Assembly (NCBI RefSeq): GCF_030445035.2
Contig: NC_080694.1
Coordinates: 69,703,147-69,767,146, forward strand
Direction: 5' to 3'
Length of the DNA: 64,000 bases
Source: Dasypus novemcinctus
Lineage: Eukaryota; Chordata; Mammalia; Cingulata; Dasypodidae
Below the pieces are notes generated by a model. The model made no database searches. It saw nothing but the letters and a program-made list of their open reading frames with translations, and was not told the DNA's origin. A program made the translations under genes and the position numbers. This document shows, piece after piece, positions 48,085 to 59,749 of the stretch (its first letter is position 1; each line of letters begins with the position of its first letter).

Positions 48085-49009
48085 AATAATAATCCACACA
48101 GCAACAAAAAAATACAAACCAAACCAATAATCAGGAAAATATGGCTGAATCCAGTGAACAAACTAAAAACCAGGAAGAGGAACAGAACATTAGACAAGTA
48201 ATTAAAGCTCTCAAAACATATATTAGCAACAAATTTAATCAAGTAAAGGAAGAGATTAAGAATATGAAGAAAACACATGGAGATAATACAGAAAAAATCG
48301 CAGTCATAGGCAAAAAGATAATGGATATGATGATGATGAACAGCACAATTCAAGAAATCAAAAACAAACTCTCAGCAGATTCGAAGAGGCAGAGGAGAGA
48401 ATTACTGATGTGGAAGACAGTATATCTGAAATCAAACAGATAGTAGAACTGATCCATAAAAAGAAAAAACCCAGCTGGGACTTAGGGACCTGAATGACAA
48501 TGCAAAATGCACAAACATATGCATTATAGGCATCCCAGAAGGAGAAGAGAAGGGAAAGGGGACAGAAGGGGTTTTGGAGGAAATAATGGCTGAAAACTTC
48601 CCAAATGTACTGAGAGAGATGGATGTACATGTCCAGGCAGCACAACATAACCCAAACAGTATAAATCCCAACAGACCTACCCCAAGACATATACTTGTCA
48701 ATTTATCCAATGCTCAAAACAAAGAGAAAATTCTAAAAGCAGCAAGAGAAAGGAGAACCATCACATACAAGGGAGGCTCCATAAGATTAAGTGCTGATTT
48801 CTTATCTGAAACCATGGAGGCAAGAAGGCATTTGTCTGATATAGCCAAAGTACTAAAAGAAAAAAATTTCCAAACAAGAATACTCTATCCAGCTAAGCTA
48901 CCATTCAAAAATGATGGGGAGTTCAAAATATTCACAGATAAACAGAAATTAAAAGAGTATGCAAACAAGAACCAAATCTTCAAGAAAAACTAAAGGCAGT
49001 TCTGCAGGA
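48085..49009 (+). pseudogene. L1-E ORF1, frameshifted
   Basis: The start equivalent to MMTRQQ is mutated (ataataatcc). The frame is open from 48141 (MAESSEQTKNQEEEQN) through the coiled-coil to about 48380, where it slips. EERITDVEDSISEIKQIV-like sequence continues in the next frame to a stop after the dipeptide equivalent to LRD. The RRM and C-terminal domains follow in one open frame (GIPEGEEKGKG, EEIMAENFPNVLREMDVHVQ, RPTPRHILVNLSNAQNKEKI, GSIRLSADFLSETMEAR, KNDGEFKIFTDKQ). Few lesions remain compared with L1-A and L1-C, but the frame is still non-functional. Confidence 0.87.
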
Positions 49010-49121
49010 CGAAAGAAAAATAAAACAGGAGAGGCAGAGTTGGAGGAGAGTGTAAGAGCAACTAAAAAGAAAAAAAGAGAAAAAAATCCCAAAATATGAC
49101 AAAGACAAGTCCAAAGAAAAT

Positions 49122-49408
49122 ATGGCTAACATAAATAATACCTTGAAAGTGAAAATACTGAATGTCAATGGATTAAACTCACCTGTCAAAACATTCAGAC
49201 TGGAAGATTGGAAAAGGAAAAATGAGCCGTCTATATGCTGTCTACAACAAACACATCTTAGACCCAAGGATTCAAGGATGTTAAAAGTGAATGGCTGGAA
49301 AACAATCTTATAAGCAAACAATAACCAAAAAAGGCAGGAGTAGCTATATTAATATCAAACAAAATAGATTTTAAATGCAAAACAATTGTGAAAGGCAAAG
49401 TTGGACAC
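49122..49408 (+). pseudogene. L1-E ORF2 N-terminal stub (endonuclease start)
   Basis: From the ATG at 49122: MANINNTLKV, then ILNVNGLNSPVKTFRLEDWK and SICCLQQTHLRPKDSRMLKV, typical of the first part of the L1 endonuclease. A stop interrupts at about 49313. The sequence continues recognisably (KIDFKCKTIV-like) to about 49408 and then changes abruptly to 3'UTR. The catalytic core and RT are absent. Confidence 0.85.
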
Positions 49409-51897
49409 TACTCAAATAGAGGGAATTGTACCTCTCAAGAGAAATGGTGGCTCCCAGTGCATTAGGACAGTCGAGCATGTCAAGCCCTCAACATTGTTGC
49501 AAGTATCTCTGAATATGGCCCTTCAAGCAATGTGGAGTGATTGTCACTGTGGGCCCTGAGGGGAGAGGGAAATGGAATAATAAATGGAATCAATGTAGCT
49601 GTGGGTCAATGGAAGTGTTCCACAAGATTATGCATGGATGTATATAGGACACGTTAAATTACACCAAAAATATATAGGGGCCTGTAGGCTAAAATGTAAA
49701 CCATAATATAAAACATAAGATAACTAAAAATTTACAAAATTGTATAGTCTGGAATATAAACCACAATGTAAGCCCAGGTGTTACCTTGTTTGTAAGATAT
49801 TGTCTCAATATCTGTACATCAGTTGCAGGAAATATAGTGTGAACACGTAAAATGATTTTTGCTGGGGAAGGGACAAAATGTTTTATGTTGGATATGTGGG
49901 AGTACTGTATATTGTATATATGAATTACTGTGATCTAAGACTTTTGAGAAGACAAGCATAATAATTAGTGAAAAAAGACAAAGAAAGGATATAGACACTG
50001 AGGAAAAGATCGAAGAAGTTGCCATGCCATTTTACATACAGGGCAACACTTATTGCAGTGATGGAAGGCAAAACATCAAAAACAAATCTTTTTCATTTTT
50101 AAATGTTTTGTTACTCAAATTTATTTTTAACTTAATTTTTCTAAAATTAGCATGTATTCTATATCTAACCTTTAAATTCATCACTATAATATATTTTACT
50201 ATTAATGGAACCTGGCAATCTATTAGGGTTCATTTTTGAAGAAGTTTTGGATCACAGAGAGGTTCAACAATGGCAGGGGTGGAGTCCTGGTGTGGGATGC
50301 CTTTGATGGGGGACACATGGTTGACAGGGAGTTCTCCAGGGCCTATATCCAGGGTACATAAAAGTGTTTGGATATTTTCATAGTGGTTACAGTTAAAAAC
50401 ATCAACTGAGGGAGTGCTGACCTCCTAGCTGGGGGAGCTCTATCACATTCCCTAAAGGAACAACAATGATCCCCCAAGTGCAACAGCAAAGACCAAAAAG
50501 AATGGATGGTCCAGCAATGAGCCCTTGATGCTGGTGACAATGCTTGTGAGCCTGTGTACCTGAAATGAGAACTGGACCTGGAGCTGCAGGGTGTCTAAGG
50601 TTACCTCCAGAGAGCCTCCATGTTGCTCAAATGTGGCCAGTCTTGACGCCAAATTCAGCATGTAAAGGCATTGCCTTGCCCCCAGCATGGGACATGTATC
50701 CCAGGGATGTGCCTCCCTGGTGCCAAGGGATTACTACAGAGTGCCAGCTGATGATGTAACTAGAGTATGGCCTTGGATAAAAGGGTCAACTCAGACCAGA
50801 AGAATATCTCAACCTATATATAATATCAGGAGTTAAAAATGCTGTTTGGCCTTGAATCATATGGGGAAATGGAAAGAACAAGTGAGTTTATATGGTTATG
50901 GGTCTCCAAAAAGGAGCTGGGAGGTTATCACTGGGGTTGTCCTTATGCACACTTCAGCAGAGTCCCATAGACAGATAAAGTAGATACAAACCCAGGTATT
51001 GGTTCTTCTGAGGGCTACAGAGACCCACAGTTTCTATGGTCATGGCAGATGGAGTTCAGTGCCATGTCAGTTGGCCCTACTTTGGAATTCGTGTTCCTGT
51101 GTGATGGGGCTGTACTCAGATGTGATCTTTGTTCACAAACCTCTCCTGTTACTTTTACCAGACTTGTGGTTGGCACTGGGGTTTAGTGTATGCTCATGGG
51201 ACCTGAATCTCTGGACTGTCCCATGTGATGGCCAGGCCCTGAACCTCAACAGACTTGCAACTTCTACACTCTGGTTTATTGGACTTACCCCACTCAGCTA
51301 ACATGGAGGTGAAGAAGGTCAACCACCACACCATGGAGCTGAGAGTGCCTACAACTGAAAGCAGGAGGATTGCATCCAGCATCCATGTGGAATCTAAGCC
51401 CCCTCTTGATATAGATGTGGAGTGGACATAACCCTTCTAGGGTCCACAGGATAGAGGAATAGAGTATGGATTAGAGTGGATTTACCGATATTCTATTCAT
51501 GACCTATTATGATTAGTAATCAAAGAAAATGTAGTATTGATGTGGAGAAACTGGCCATGGTAGCTGCTGAGGGTAGGGAGTGGGAGGAAGAGTTGTGATG
51601 TGGGGGCATTTTCTGGACTTGGAATTGTCCTGGGTGGTGCTGCAGGGATGGTTTATGGACATCATGTGTCCTCCCATGGCCAGCTGGGTGGACTGGGGGA
51701 GAATGTAGACTATGGTGTGGACCATTGACTGTGTGGTGCAGTGGTGCTAGAGATGTTTTCACCAGGTGTGGTGGCTTTCCCACAATGATGGAGGAGGTTG
51801 TTGTTGTGGGCAGAGTGGTGTGGGGGGGGGTGGGTTGAGGATATATGGGGACCTCATGTTTTTTGAATGTAACATTAAAGAATTAAATGAAGAAAAA
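49409..51897 (+). other. L1-E 3'UTR
   Basis: Matches L1-D from about 30545 to the end ('gagggaattgtacctctc', 'gaagtgttccacaagatt', 'gaaccacc'-type region, 'ggggacctcatgtttttt'). The TG/G-rich stretch at 51780-51850 is a normal part of this UTR. Confidence 0.85.
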
Positions 51898-52238
51898 AAA
51901 TTCTCCTTATCTGATTCTGGCAATGATTGTCACTCCCACTTCCTCTCCTTCATGCTCTTGGATACAGAAAATGCCGAGTTCCTCTTAATCTTAAGTATGC
52001 CCACTTTTATTTTCTGGATCATCATTCTTTGTGCCCTTTTCCCAGATAATAACTGTGCCTTAACCAAGGAAACAGCATCTTACAATTCTTTTTTTATTTA
52101 ATTAAACAACTGTGCCTGTCTTAGTTTGCTTTCCTCTGAAAGTCTTACCCATCATTGACTAAGAGCCAAGGTATGATTATTTTAGGAGTACTTTTATGTT
52201 AAACCATCCTGGATCAGTTGTAAGGGCTGTATTTGTGC
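51898..52238 (-). mobile_element. ERV 3' non-coding region and LTR start side
   Basis: On minus, downstream of env: a purine-rich candidate polypurine tract (AGAGGAAAGC, about 52128-52137), then AT-rich sequence up to the L1-E junction. The LTR start cannot be fixed. It would join 46189-46341 to give an LTR of roughly 370-400 bp. Confidence 0.5.
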
Positions 52239-53895
52239 TCATAGATGCCTTTTCATGCAGTTGTACATAATAACAAGACTCACAGATAGTAGTAGGAGTC
52301 CTCCAATCACTGCCAGAGAGGGAGTTTGGGATGTCTTATCACTCTGCTAATGCAATAAATTTAATTTATTTAGATTAGTGGTTAATTCATCCCAAAAGTC
52401 AGGGAATTGAAGTATTCTCAGACATGTCTAAAGCTTGTTTTTGTAATTTTAGAATATCTAATGATAACTTATGTCTATATCTTAAAATGTGATTTCACAC
52501 TTCAGGACAATTATATTCACTGTTATTATAAGCCAAGGGAGTGATACAAATTTTGATTCATTGCAATCACATTTCAGCATTTGCTTTATATTATATACTG
52601 TATCTCCTAATTGTATAATAGCATTTTCTAAGTGATTAACACGATTACTCAATTCTAAATCTACTTTAGTTTGACTAGGCCATATGTCACTTGCATTTTT
52701 GTGCCAACTGTTTACATATTCTTTTGTGTTAATAGAATCATGTAAAGCTTCTCCAGCAACAGAAGCAGCTTTAATAATCATGATCAATCCAATAATTCCT
52801 ACAATCAACAATCCAAAAAATCATTTAGTCCTTTTTATATAATGATGTTAAAAATTCCGTATTTGTGATTCAGGATTAAGCTGCTAAGGTCTTGGAATTT
52901 GAATTGGTAACCATACTCCTCATGGGTTAACAAGATGGTTTCATTTTGCAACATTCAGCTACTGGAAGACACACAAGTTCCGAGAAAACAGTTAGAGCAT
53001 TGAAAACTTTTATCTGATACATTTATTGTAACCAATCACAAAAACCAAGGATCCCTAACATATTCCACCAAAACCTTTTTCTCTCCTTTTTCCAATTTTA
53101 CTTGATTGGACTCATTATGATATCCTTTATGCACTAAATAGGTTGTAAAGCCAAAGCCACTTCCATAAGTTGTGTTGAGTGACATTAACAGAATCATCCC
53201 AAGGTTGAGGTATATATTTTCCCAAATTATGCCATTTTATTTTATCACTGCTGGCTGATATATTTTCCATAGTTATTGAAGGATATATTTTGAAGTAGTA
53301 GTAATGATAGTAGTATTATTGATACCAATGTTCCAAGAGATATTCCGTCTGGTTGGTATCAGAGCTCCCACAGGGACCTGATCCCATACTATTCCATAGG
53401 AATCATTAAAATACTGAACAGCACTAATACATGACAATAAAACCAATCATTGACTGCAGACATTTGAGATGACTCACAAGAATGATTGAGCCAACTGATA
53501 TTAGTAAATGGCCTAGATAAGTAAGTAATGACAAATAATGCAGTACCTTCAATAGTAATTAAACTTCTGTTATGGGGCATGAAGCAAGGGGAAAGGCTGA
53601 CACACTAAGGATGATGTATAAAATGAAATGTAGCATTTTCTAAATTTTGCCCTTCTTCTTCTGGATGTAATAGTAAACAATGATCAATAGGTCCCAGAAA
53701 ACCCAAAGAATCATTGAGATATACAGGATAAGAAGTATCTGCCCATGTAAGAACTTCCAATAAGGGAGGATTTGGAATGTAAGCCCAATATGTATAATTT
53801 TCATTTGTACTTGCTTTATGCAGAGCAGCCATAAGGTTTAACATGATGAGAAGATATCCAACACTCTTCTCCATCCTGTGTAATAACAAGAGCAT
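52239..53895 (-). pseudogene. ERV env (SU and TM) remnant
   Basis: Relic of a betaretroviral envelope glycoprotein gene, described only as found. The SU start is open at 53605-53895, with YWAYIPNPPLLEV and PEEEGQNLENATF resembling the start of HERV-K-like SU proteins. The middle (53389-53580 and neighbours) is broken by stops and frameshifts. The TM ectodomain is open at 52482-52811, with a helical heptad region ending near LKCDCNES. A membrane helix (PSLAVIGGLLLLSVSLVIMY) lies at about 52265-52322, followed by a short basic tail and stop at 52239. At least three frames are needed to follow it, so no protein can be made. Confidence 0.8.
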
Positions 53896-53929
53896 ACCCT
53901 CGACCCTACACTTTTACCATAGCAGGGTA

Positions 53930-55500
53930 CCATGTATTATCTAAAAGCTTTTTTTAATATATCGGTTATTGAAGATTTTTACAATGTCCTGGTTTTCCTT
54001 CCCAGAACCATTCAGCCACTGATATATGAGTATTAGGCTGAATGTTAAGAATGTTAAGAGTGCAAAGGGCTTTGCTTAATATAATTGCTGGCCAAAAATC
54101 ATTAATGAAACCCATCTCTGTTATGTCTATGGGGAATGTCCCTTCATTTCCCCCTTTTATATTTAAAAATTTATATAAATATGTTTTTAAAATACAATTA
54201 GTTCTTTCAATGGTATCTTGTCCTTGGGGATTATAGGGGATTCCAGAACTATGTTGGATATTCCATGCTTTACAGAAATTAGAAAATGATTTACTAGTAT
54301 ATGCAGGGCCATTGTCAGTTTTAATCTTATTAGACACACCCGTAATAGCCATAGTGGCAAGACAATGAGGAATAACATGTTTTGCAGTTACTCCTGTCAT
54401 AGCAGAAGCCCAAGTAAATTCACTACATGTATGTACAGTTACATGGATCTATTTTAATCTGCCAAAAGGAAGAAAATGAGTGACATCCATTTGCTATAAT
54501 TGACCACTAGTTAAACCTCGTGGATTAACACCTTCATTAAATGAGGAATGAGTATATTGATTACATTGAGATCATTGATGGATGATATAATTTGATTGTT
54601 TTGTAGTGAGTGAAGGAAAGTGTGCCTGCCTTTAAGCCTTTATCATTTGTGTGCATCATATAATGAAAATGAAGTATATCTTGTAAAACATGTCCAATTA
54701 AAGAATCTATAATATTGTTTCTATGAACTAATGGTCCAGGGAGAGCAGAATGTGATTGGATATATGTAATATATAAGAGTTGTGGCTGAGTATGAATAAG
54801 ATTTTGTAATTTAGCCAAAACTAAATCAATTTCCAAGCTTTCAGAAAGATAAGCAGTTTCAATATGACTGACAGTATAGCAAACATACACAGAATCAGCT
54901 GCTATATTAATGAGCTCATGTACATTAGAAAGTAATTGAATAATGGCTGACACCTCTGTTTTTTGGGGTTAGGTTTGTTTAGTATCAATTTTTATGGTGG
55001 GCCCATAATATCCAGCTTTTCCCTTTCCATTTCCATCTGTAAAATACATACTAGGATTTTTTATTAGCTGGTCCCCTACTATTACTTTGATGACAAAAGC
55101 TGTGTTTTGAAAAAAAGTTAGAAATTAATTTGATAGTAAATGTGTATCAAGTATCCCAATAAAATTAGAAAGAGCAGCCTACCATAATAAGTTGTTTTGC
55201 CATAATTCAGTAAATATTTTTGTTTCCATGGGAATGAAAATTTTTTCTGGATCCTTAGCCAGTAATTGTTAAATTCGCCAGTGAACTTTTCCCACAAGAG
55301 TACAATTTTATCAGTATAAGTGAAAAGTTTATTTTGAACTTTGTTAGGTAAATATATCCATTCTTTTATGTCTTCAGATTGCTGAATTATTCCTGCAAGT
55401 GTATGCACAGTTTTTGTCTTACCCAACCAAACAACATTTAAGAATTTGTTAGAGCAGCAGGATCTTGCAGCCTGTCCCAATTGTTTGCCTATTTTAGGCT
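53930..55500 (-). pseudogene. ERV pol remnant (RT connection, RNase H, integrase)
   Basis: Minus strand, broken pol. 55118-55480 looks like the RT connection region (LAGIIQQSEDIKEW, LWEKFTGEFNNYW). RNase H starts near 55045 with the catalytic-Asp motif FTDGNGKGKAGYYGP and continues through 54561-54953. The integrase core shows all three acidic positions: QMDVTHFLPFG (about 54487), KTDNGPAYTSK (within 53966-54400) and the IERTN glutamate in YNPQGQDTIERTN. A stop lies between the first motif and the rest. The RT palm was not found upstream, where a SINE and AT-rich DNA follow. The order RT-RNase H-IN-env on one strand supports a single provirus. Confidence 0.82.
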
Positions 55501-55781
55501 CTTAAGATAAGATACTATTGTTTCTGATGCTTCTTTTAATTTTGAAAAAGAATTACTGGTTAAGGTAATGTCATTAGTAGGGTTTAAGTCACAGATTTCT
55601 TCTGTGCTAGATTTTTCACCACCATGCCAGGACAGATGGCTGGGCTATGCACACAGCCTTGGGTAAGCACTGCAAAAGTTCATTGTTGGGTTTTCTACAG
55701 GTAGGGGAATGCGGCCTGGCTTGACTTGCCTAAGGAAATACTAAAGAAAGTCTTAGCAAGCTGCAAAACAAAGTGATAGTG
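55501..55781 (-). other. ERV-associated DNA up to the SINE
   Basis: Possibly degraded pol. A minus-strand frame here lacks clear motifs. It ends with the left SINE target-site copy, ACAAAGTGATAGTG (55768-55781). Confidence 0.4.
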
Positions 55782-56201
55782 GGAAGTGGACTTGGCTCAA
55801 TGGTTAGAGCAACTGCCTACCGCATGAGAGGTCCAAGTTTCAAACCCAGGACCTCCTGACCTGTGTGGAGCTGGCCCACACACAGTTCAAGGAGTGCCCT
55901 GCTTGGCAGGGGTGTCCCCTGCATAGGGGAACCCCACATGCAAGGAGTGCACCCCATAAGGAGAGCTGCCCAGGGAGGAAGGAAGTTCAACCTGCCCAGG
56001 AGTGGCACTGCACACATGGAGAGCTGATGCAGCAAGATGATGCAACAAAAAGAGACAGATTCCCAGTGCCACTGACAAGAATAGAAGCAGACACAGAAGA
56101 ACACAGAGCTAATGGACACAGAGCAGACAACCGGGGGGAGAGGGGAGAGAAATAAACAAACAAACAAATAAATAATAATAAATAAATCTTTTAAAAAACC
56201 C
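55782..56201 (+). mobile_element. DAS-type tRNA-derived SINE
   Basis: Starts GGAAGTGGACTTGGCTC (A-box region TGGCTCAATGG), B-box-like GTTTCAAACCC about 35 nt on, GC-richer body, and a tail of AAACAAATAAAT units ending 'aaatcttttaaaaaacc'. Exact 14-bp TSD ACAAAGTGATAGTG at 55768-55781 and 56202-56215. The full length of about 420 bp and clean TSD indicate a relatively young insertion into the ERV. The same family is present at 19620 and 24614. Confidence 0.95.
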
Positions 56202-56215
56202 ACAAAGTGATAGTG

Positions 56216-57787
56216 ACACAGTTGGATATTAATTTCTAGCAACAAGCTAGCAATATCTGGGCTGGTGCATACCGCAGTGGTGTTAATTTAATTTATAAGA
56301 GGTTGTGTTGGTGACACATACTATTTTTAATAATAAAACCACAATAATCACATTGTACTTTTGTTTAATATTATGCTGAAACATTGGTAAATTTTCAGGA
56401 ATTTTATACACTCTTTAAGTATTCATATGAACTTTTTACTCTTACAACTTTAACTAACAGAGGGTTAAAGAATTCCATTTAATTTTATAATACTTTTAAA
56501 CACTTTCCATTCTACTTATAACATATTAAAGGAACTTAACTATTTTATTACTTTACTTTTTTAAAGGTAAAAGAACAAATCTTTTGCAAGAGTTTGAAAT
56601 GAAAAGATACTTTTCAGGATTGCCTTTGAGAAAGCAGGTTTGAACATTATGTTCCTTTAAAAATGATAAGACTTGTTTCTTAGAAAACCAAGGAAATAAT
56701 AAGGTTAAACTACAAGAAGCTATTTTGATAAAATAGACTTTCTTTGTATACTGATTATTCAGGAGAAAAACTCTTTATAAACTTTTACTAAAACAGACTA
56801 ATGATTTGAGAAATTGAGAAATAACAAAATTTAACTTTGTATTAGTATACTAAATGATATTAAAGTTTTAAAAATTTTATAGACAGACCCATCAAATCTT
56901 ACTTAACTTTAGCCATAAGCAAATTTGTTAAAATAATGATTCAATTTGAATATATGCAAATATAAGTTTTCTTTCTTTCAAATACCTAGTAGCACACAAT
57001 ACTAGAAACAGTTTTTAGAAACATGTTGACAGAAGAGGCTGGCTGCCAACATGCTTTCCTGTTATAAAATTATTTTTTGTCACTATTATTATCAATTCAA
57101 TTTTTGTTTAATAATGACTTCTTGGAATTAGCCATTTAAACACTTTAATTTAAACAATGCTTCCACAAACATTATTTATAAACATAAAGACTATAATTAT
57201 ATTATCCTAAGACAAATTTTACCTTCACAGAATATATTCCCTTACCCAAAGGTTACCAAAAAATGATCTATAACTTGCCACATGCATTCAAGTTCCATCC
57301 TGCATATGTTCTTTCTGATTTTATGAAAATCAGTTGTCTTATTTTAGGACAAAACACACTTTTTTGAACAAACTTATCTAATTTTAGTCTGCACTTCTAC
57401 AAACTTTTACCATTTAAAATACTTATTTAACTTTTACATCCTTTATTTTATTTTGTGAAGAAAAATAACCTATTCATTTCAATTTAGGTAAGAACCATTT
57501 TTTATGAAGAGACATAGTAATTTCATTAATTAAGAAATACAATTTTTATCATTACAGATATCTCATTTACATTTAAACTTAAGTATTAATATAAGCACTT
57601 ATTTAATTTTTGGTCATTTGAATACAGCTCTTTCAGAACTTTTTATTTATCAATTTATATTACCATCCAGAGGTATTAAAATATGCACTGACATTGAAAC
57701 AAAAAGACAAACACAAAAATAATTACAACACACTAACAGAAACATAAAGTTTATGATTTGACTCATAATTCTTACCTTCTTACTTTT
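56216..57787. other. Unassigned very AT-rich DNA within ERV span
   Basis: About 1.57 kb with no open frame over 60 aa on either strand and no recognised repeat. By position it should be ERV interior (pro and 5' pol) if the provirus is colinear, but I see no protein remnant. It could also be an older insertion of unknown type. Confidence 0.4.
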
Positions 57788-57802
57788 TGTATAGCTGTTT
57801 TT

Positions 57803-58889
57803 TTTATTAGCTAATATTTTTTGTCTTTATTTATGTTTTTTAATATTACATTAAAAAATATGAGGTCCCCATGTACCCCCCACTCCCCTCACCCCCTTCC
57901 TCCCCCCATAGCAACAATCTCCTCCATCATCATGAGACATTCATTGCATTTGGTGAATACATCTCTGAGCACCACTGCACCTCATCGACAGTGGTCTACA
58001 TTGTAGCCTACACTCTTCCACGTTCCATCCAGTGGGCCATGGGAAGACGTACAATGTCTGGTAACTGTCCCTGCAGCATCGCCTAGGATAACTCCAAGTC
58101 CTGAAAATGCCTCCACATCTCATCTCTTCCTCCCATTCCCCACACCCTGCAGCCACCATGGCCACTTTATCCACACCAATGCCACATTTTCTTCTATTAC
58201 TAATCATGATAGTTTATGAATAGAATTTCAGTAAGTCCACTCTAATCTATATGCTATTCCTCCATCCTGTGGACCTTGGAATGGTTGTGTCCACTCCACA
58301 TCTATATCCAGAGGGGGCTTAGATTCCACATGGATGCTGCATGCAATCCTCCTGCTTTCAGTTGTAGGCATTCTAGGCTCTGTGTGGTGGTTGACATTCT
58401 TCAACTCCATGTTAGCTGAGTGGGGTAAGTTCAATAAACCAGAGTGTAGGAGCTGAAGTCTGTTGAGACTCAGGGCTTGGCTATCATATGGTCAGTCCAG
58501 AGATTCAGATCCCCTGGGTGTATATTAAACCCCAGCACCAACTACAGTTCTGGTAAAAGTAACAGGAGAGGCTTGTGAAAAAAGATCACATCTGAGTCCA
58601 GCTCCATCACACAGAAACACAAACTGCAAAGAAGGGCCAACTGATATGGCACTGAACTCCATCTGCCATGCCATAGGACCTGTGGGTCTCTGTAGCCCTC
58701 AGAAGATCCAATAACTAGGGTTGTATCTACTTTATCTGTCTCTGGAATTCTGCTCAGGTGTACTTAAGGGCAACCCCTCTGATAACCTCTCAGCTCTTTT
58801 TTGGAGACTCATAGCCATATAAACTCATTTGTCCTTTCCATTTCCCCCTTGATTCAGGTCAAAAACTGTTTTTAACTCCTGGCATTATA
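57803..58889 (-). mobile_element. 5'-truncated L1 3'UTR insertion in ERV
   Basis: The last ~1.05 kb of the L1 3'UTR in minus orientation ('ttacattaaaaaatatgagg' at its left end). It is flanked by the 15-bp TSD TGTATAGCTGTTTTT at 57788-57802 and 58890-58904. It closely resembles the insertion at 7584. Confidence 0.93.
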
Positions 58890-58904
58890 TGTATAGCTGT
58901 TTTT

Positions 58905-59439
58905 AAGCTCTCCATCATTTTACATCTTAGATTTTACTGCTTTTAAGATTTCTTCTGGAATCCATGTTGCCTGTAACATGCAAGCTTGTTTTTTGAAACA
59001 CTTTTGGTAGTTATCAGCAACCAGGTGAGATAACTTGAGCAGCATAAATGCAGTTAAGCTTTTATTTACCAGTTTAGACAGACAGTTAACACACATTTTT
59101 TAGATTACTGCTTTTTAAAACTTCACTGCGACCTGAGGTTTAGGAGTAAGCTTTTGATTCAAGACTGAAAATTCCTTTTAACACCTTGATAAAAATTTTG
59201 TACTAATTTTACTAATTTGGCCAAAGAGGCCCAATTAGAATCAGCAAGGAAACAAAACAGAATGCTAATGCTGTCATGTTTTCCTCCTCTTCCAGCAGCT
59301 TAATTCTATCAGCTCCCACTAGCCCATAGCCACATTACCACGGTAGGCAGCAGGGGGTTTGCACAGTTGTTGCCAGAATATTTCCCTTATCTTAGTCAAC
59401 CCTTTAATAGAGAGTTTTCTTACAAGTGTGATTTCACTA
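58905..59439 (-). other. ERV interior, not resolved
   Basis: Continuation of the ERV beyond the L1 insertion. On minus it follows the gag remnant, so it may be degraded gag C-terminus/protease. No motif such as a Cys-His box or protease DTG was seen. Confidence 0.4.
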
Positions 59440-59749
59440 ACAAGGGCTTTATTTATCAATTTTCCTGTAATCTATTCAACAATTGCTGCTGTAAAGGTTC
59501 ATAAGCTCCAGTTCCAGTCAGCATATCTAAGGGGATAGGTACTCCATGGTTCTGACTGTGTTCTGCTTGGGCACTGCATTCTTCAAATCAATTACTCTTC
59601 CAAAACAAATAGCTGCACTCCATCAAGCAAGCTTTGGCCAAAACCATCCATCTATGGGACAAAGAAGATTTTGACCTGCCAATTCTACCAAGTATAAAGT
59701 GAAGGGCAATGGGCCCCAATGTGCTACAAGGAGATTTCAATTCTTTTAT
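59440..59749 (-). pseudogene. ERV gag (capsid region) remnant
   Basis: On minus from 59749 the translation shows KACLMECSYLFWKSN, a stop, then FEECSAQAEHSQNHGVPIP and LDMLTGTGAYEPLQQQLLNR, which resembles the middle of betaretroviral capsid. Stops and at least one frame change are present, and the upstream part is lost at the junction with the L1 fragment at about 59750. Its place upstream of pol on the same strand fits one provirus. Family assignment rests on remembered capsid patterns and needs a profile search. Confidence 0.6.

Larger units (their letters stand above)
46342..51897 (+). mobile_element. LINE-1 copy L1-E, ORF2 deleted (HAL1-like layout)
   Basis: Starts 'gaggtggggcaagatggc' like L1-D and ends 'acctcatgttttttgaatg' plus an A-rich tail. 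Layout: 5'UTR 46342 to about 48085, ORF1 48085-49009, the first ~95 codons of ORF2 (49122 to about 49408), then a jump at about 49409 into the 3'UTR at the point equivalent to about 30545 of L1-D, running to 51897. The rest of ORF2 and the first ~0.5 kb of 3'UTR are absent. No convincing TSD was found ('atactcctga' left, 'ttctccttat' right are only partly alike). Confidence 0.88.
46189..59749 (-). mobile_element. Betaretrovirus-like ERV, degraded and nested (whole span)
   Basis: Minus-strand provirus remnant. From right to left: gag (59440-59749), undefined interior (56216-57787 and 58905-59440), pol from the RT connection to integrase (53930-55500), env (52239-53895), a purine-rich stretch (about 52128-52140), and LTR pieces (51898-52127 and 46189-46341). 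Later insertions inside it: L1-E 46342-51897, a SINE 55782-56201 and an L1 3'UTR fragment 57803-58889. The 5' LTR, protease and RT active site were not found. The gag end is cut at 59749 by another L1 fragment. It cannot be expressed as a virus. Confidence 0.8.

Noticed and set aside
46189-59749. Possibility that the ERV or any L1 is still active
   Set aside because: Every recognisable gag, pol, env, ORF1 and ORF2 region contains stops, frameshifts or deletions, and the ERV lacks a visible 5' LTR and RT core.
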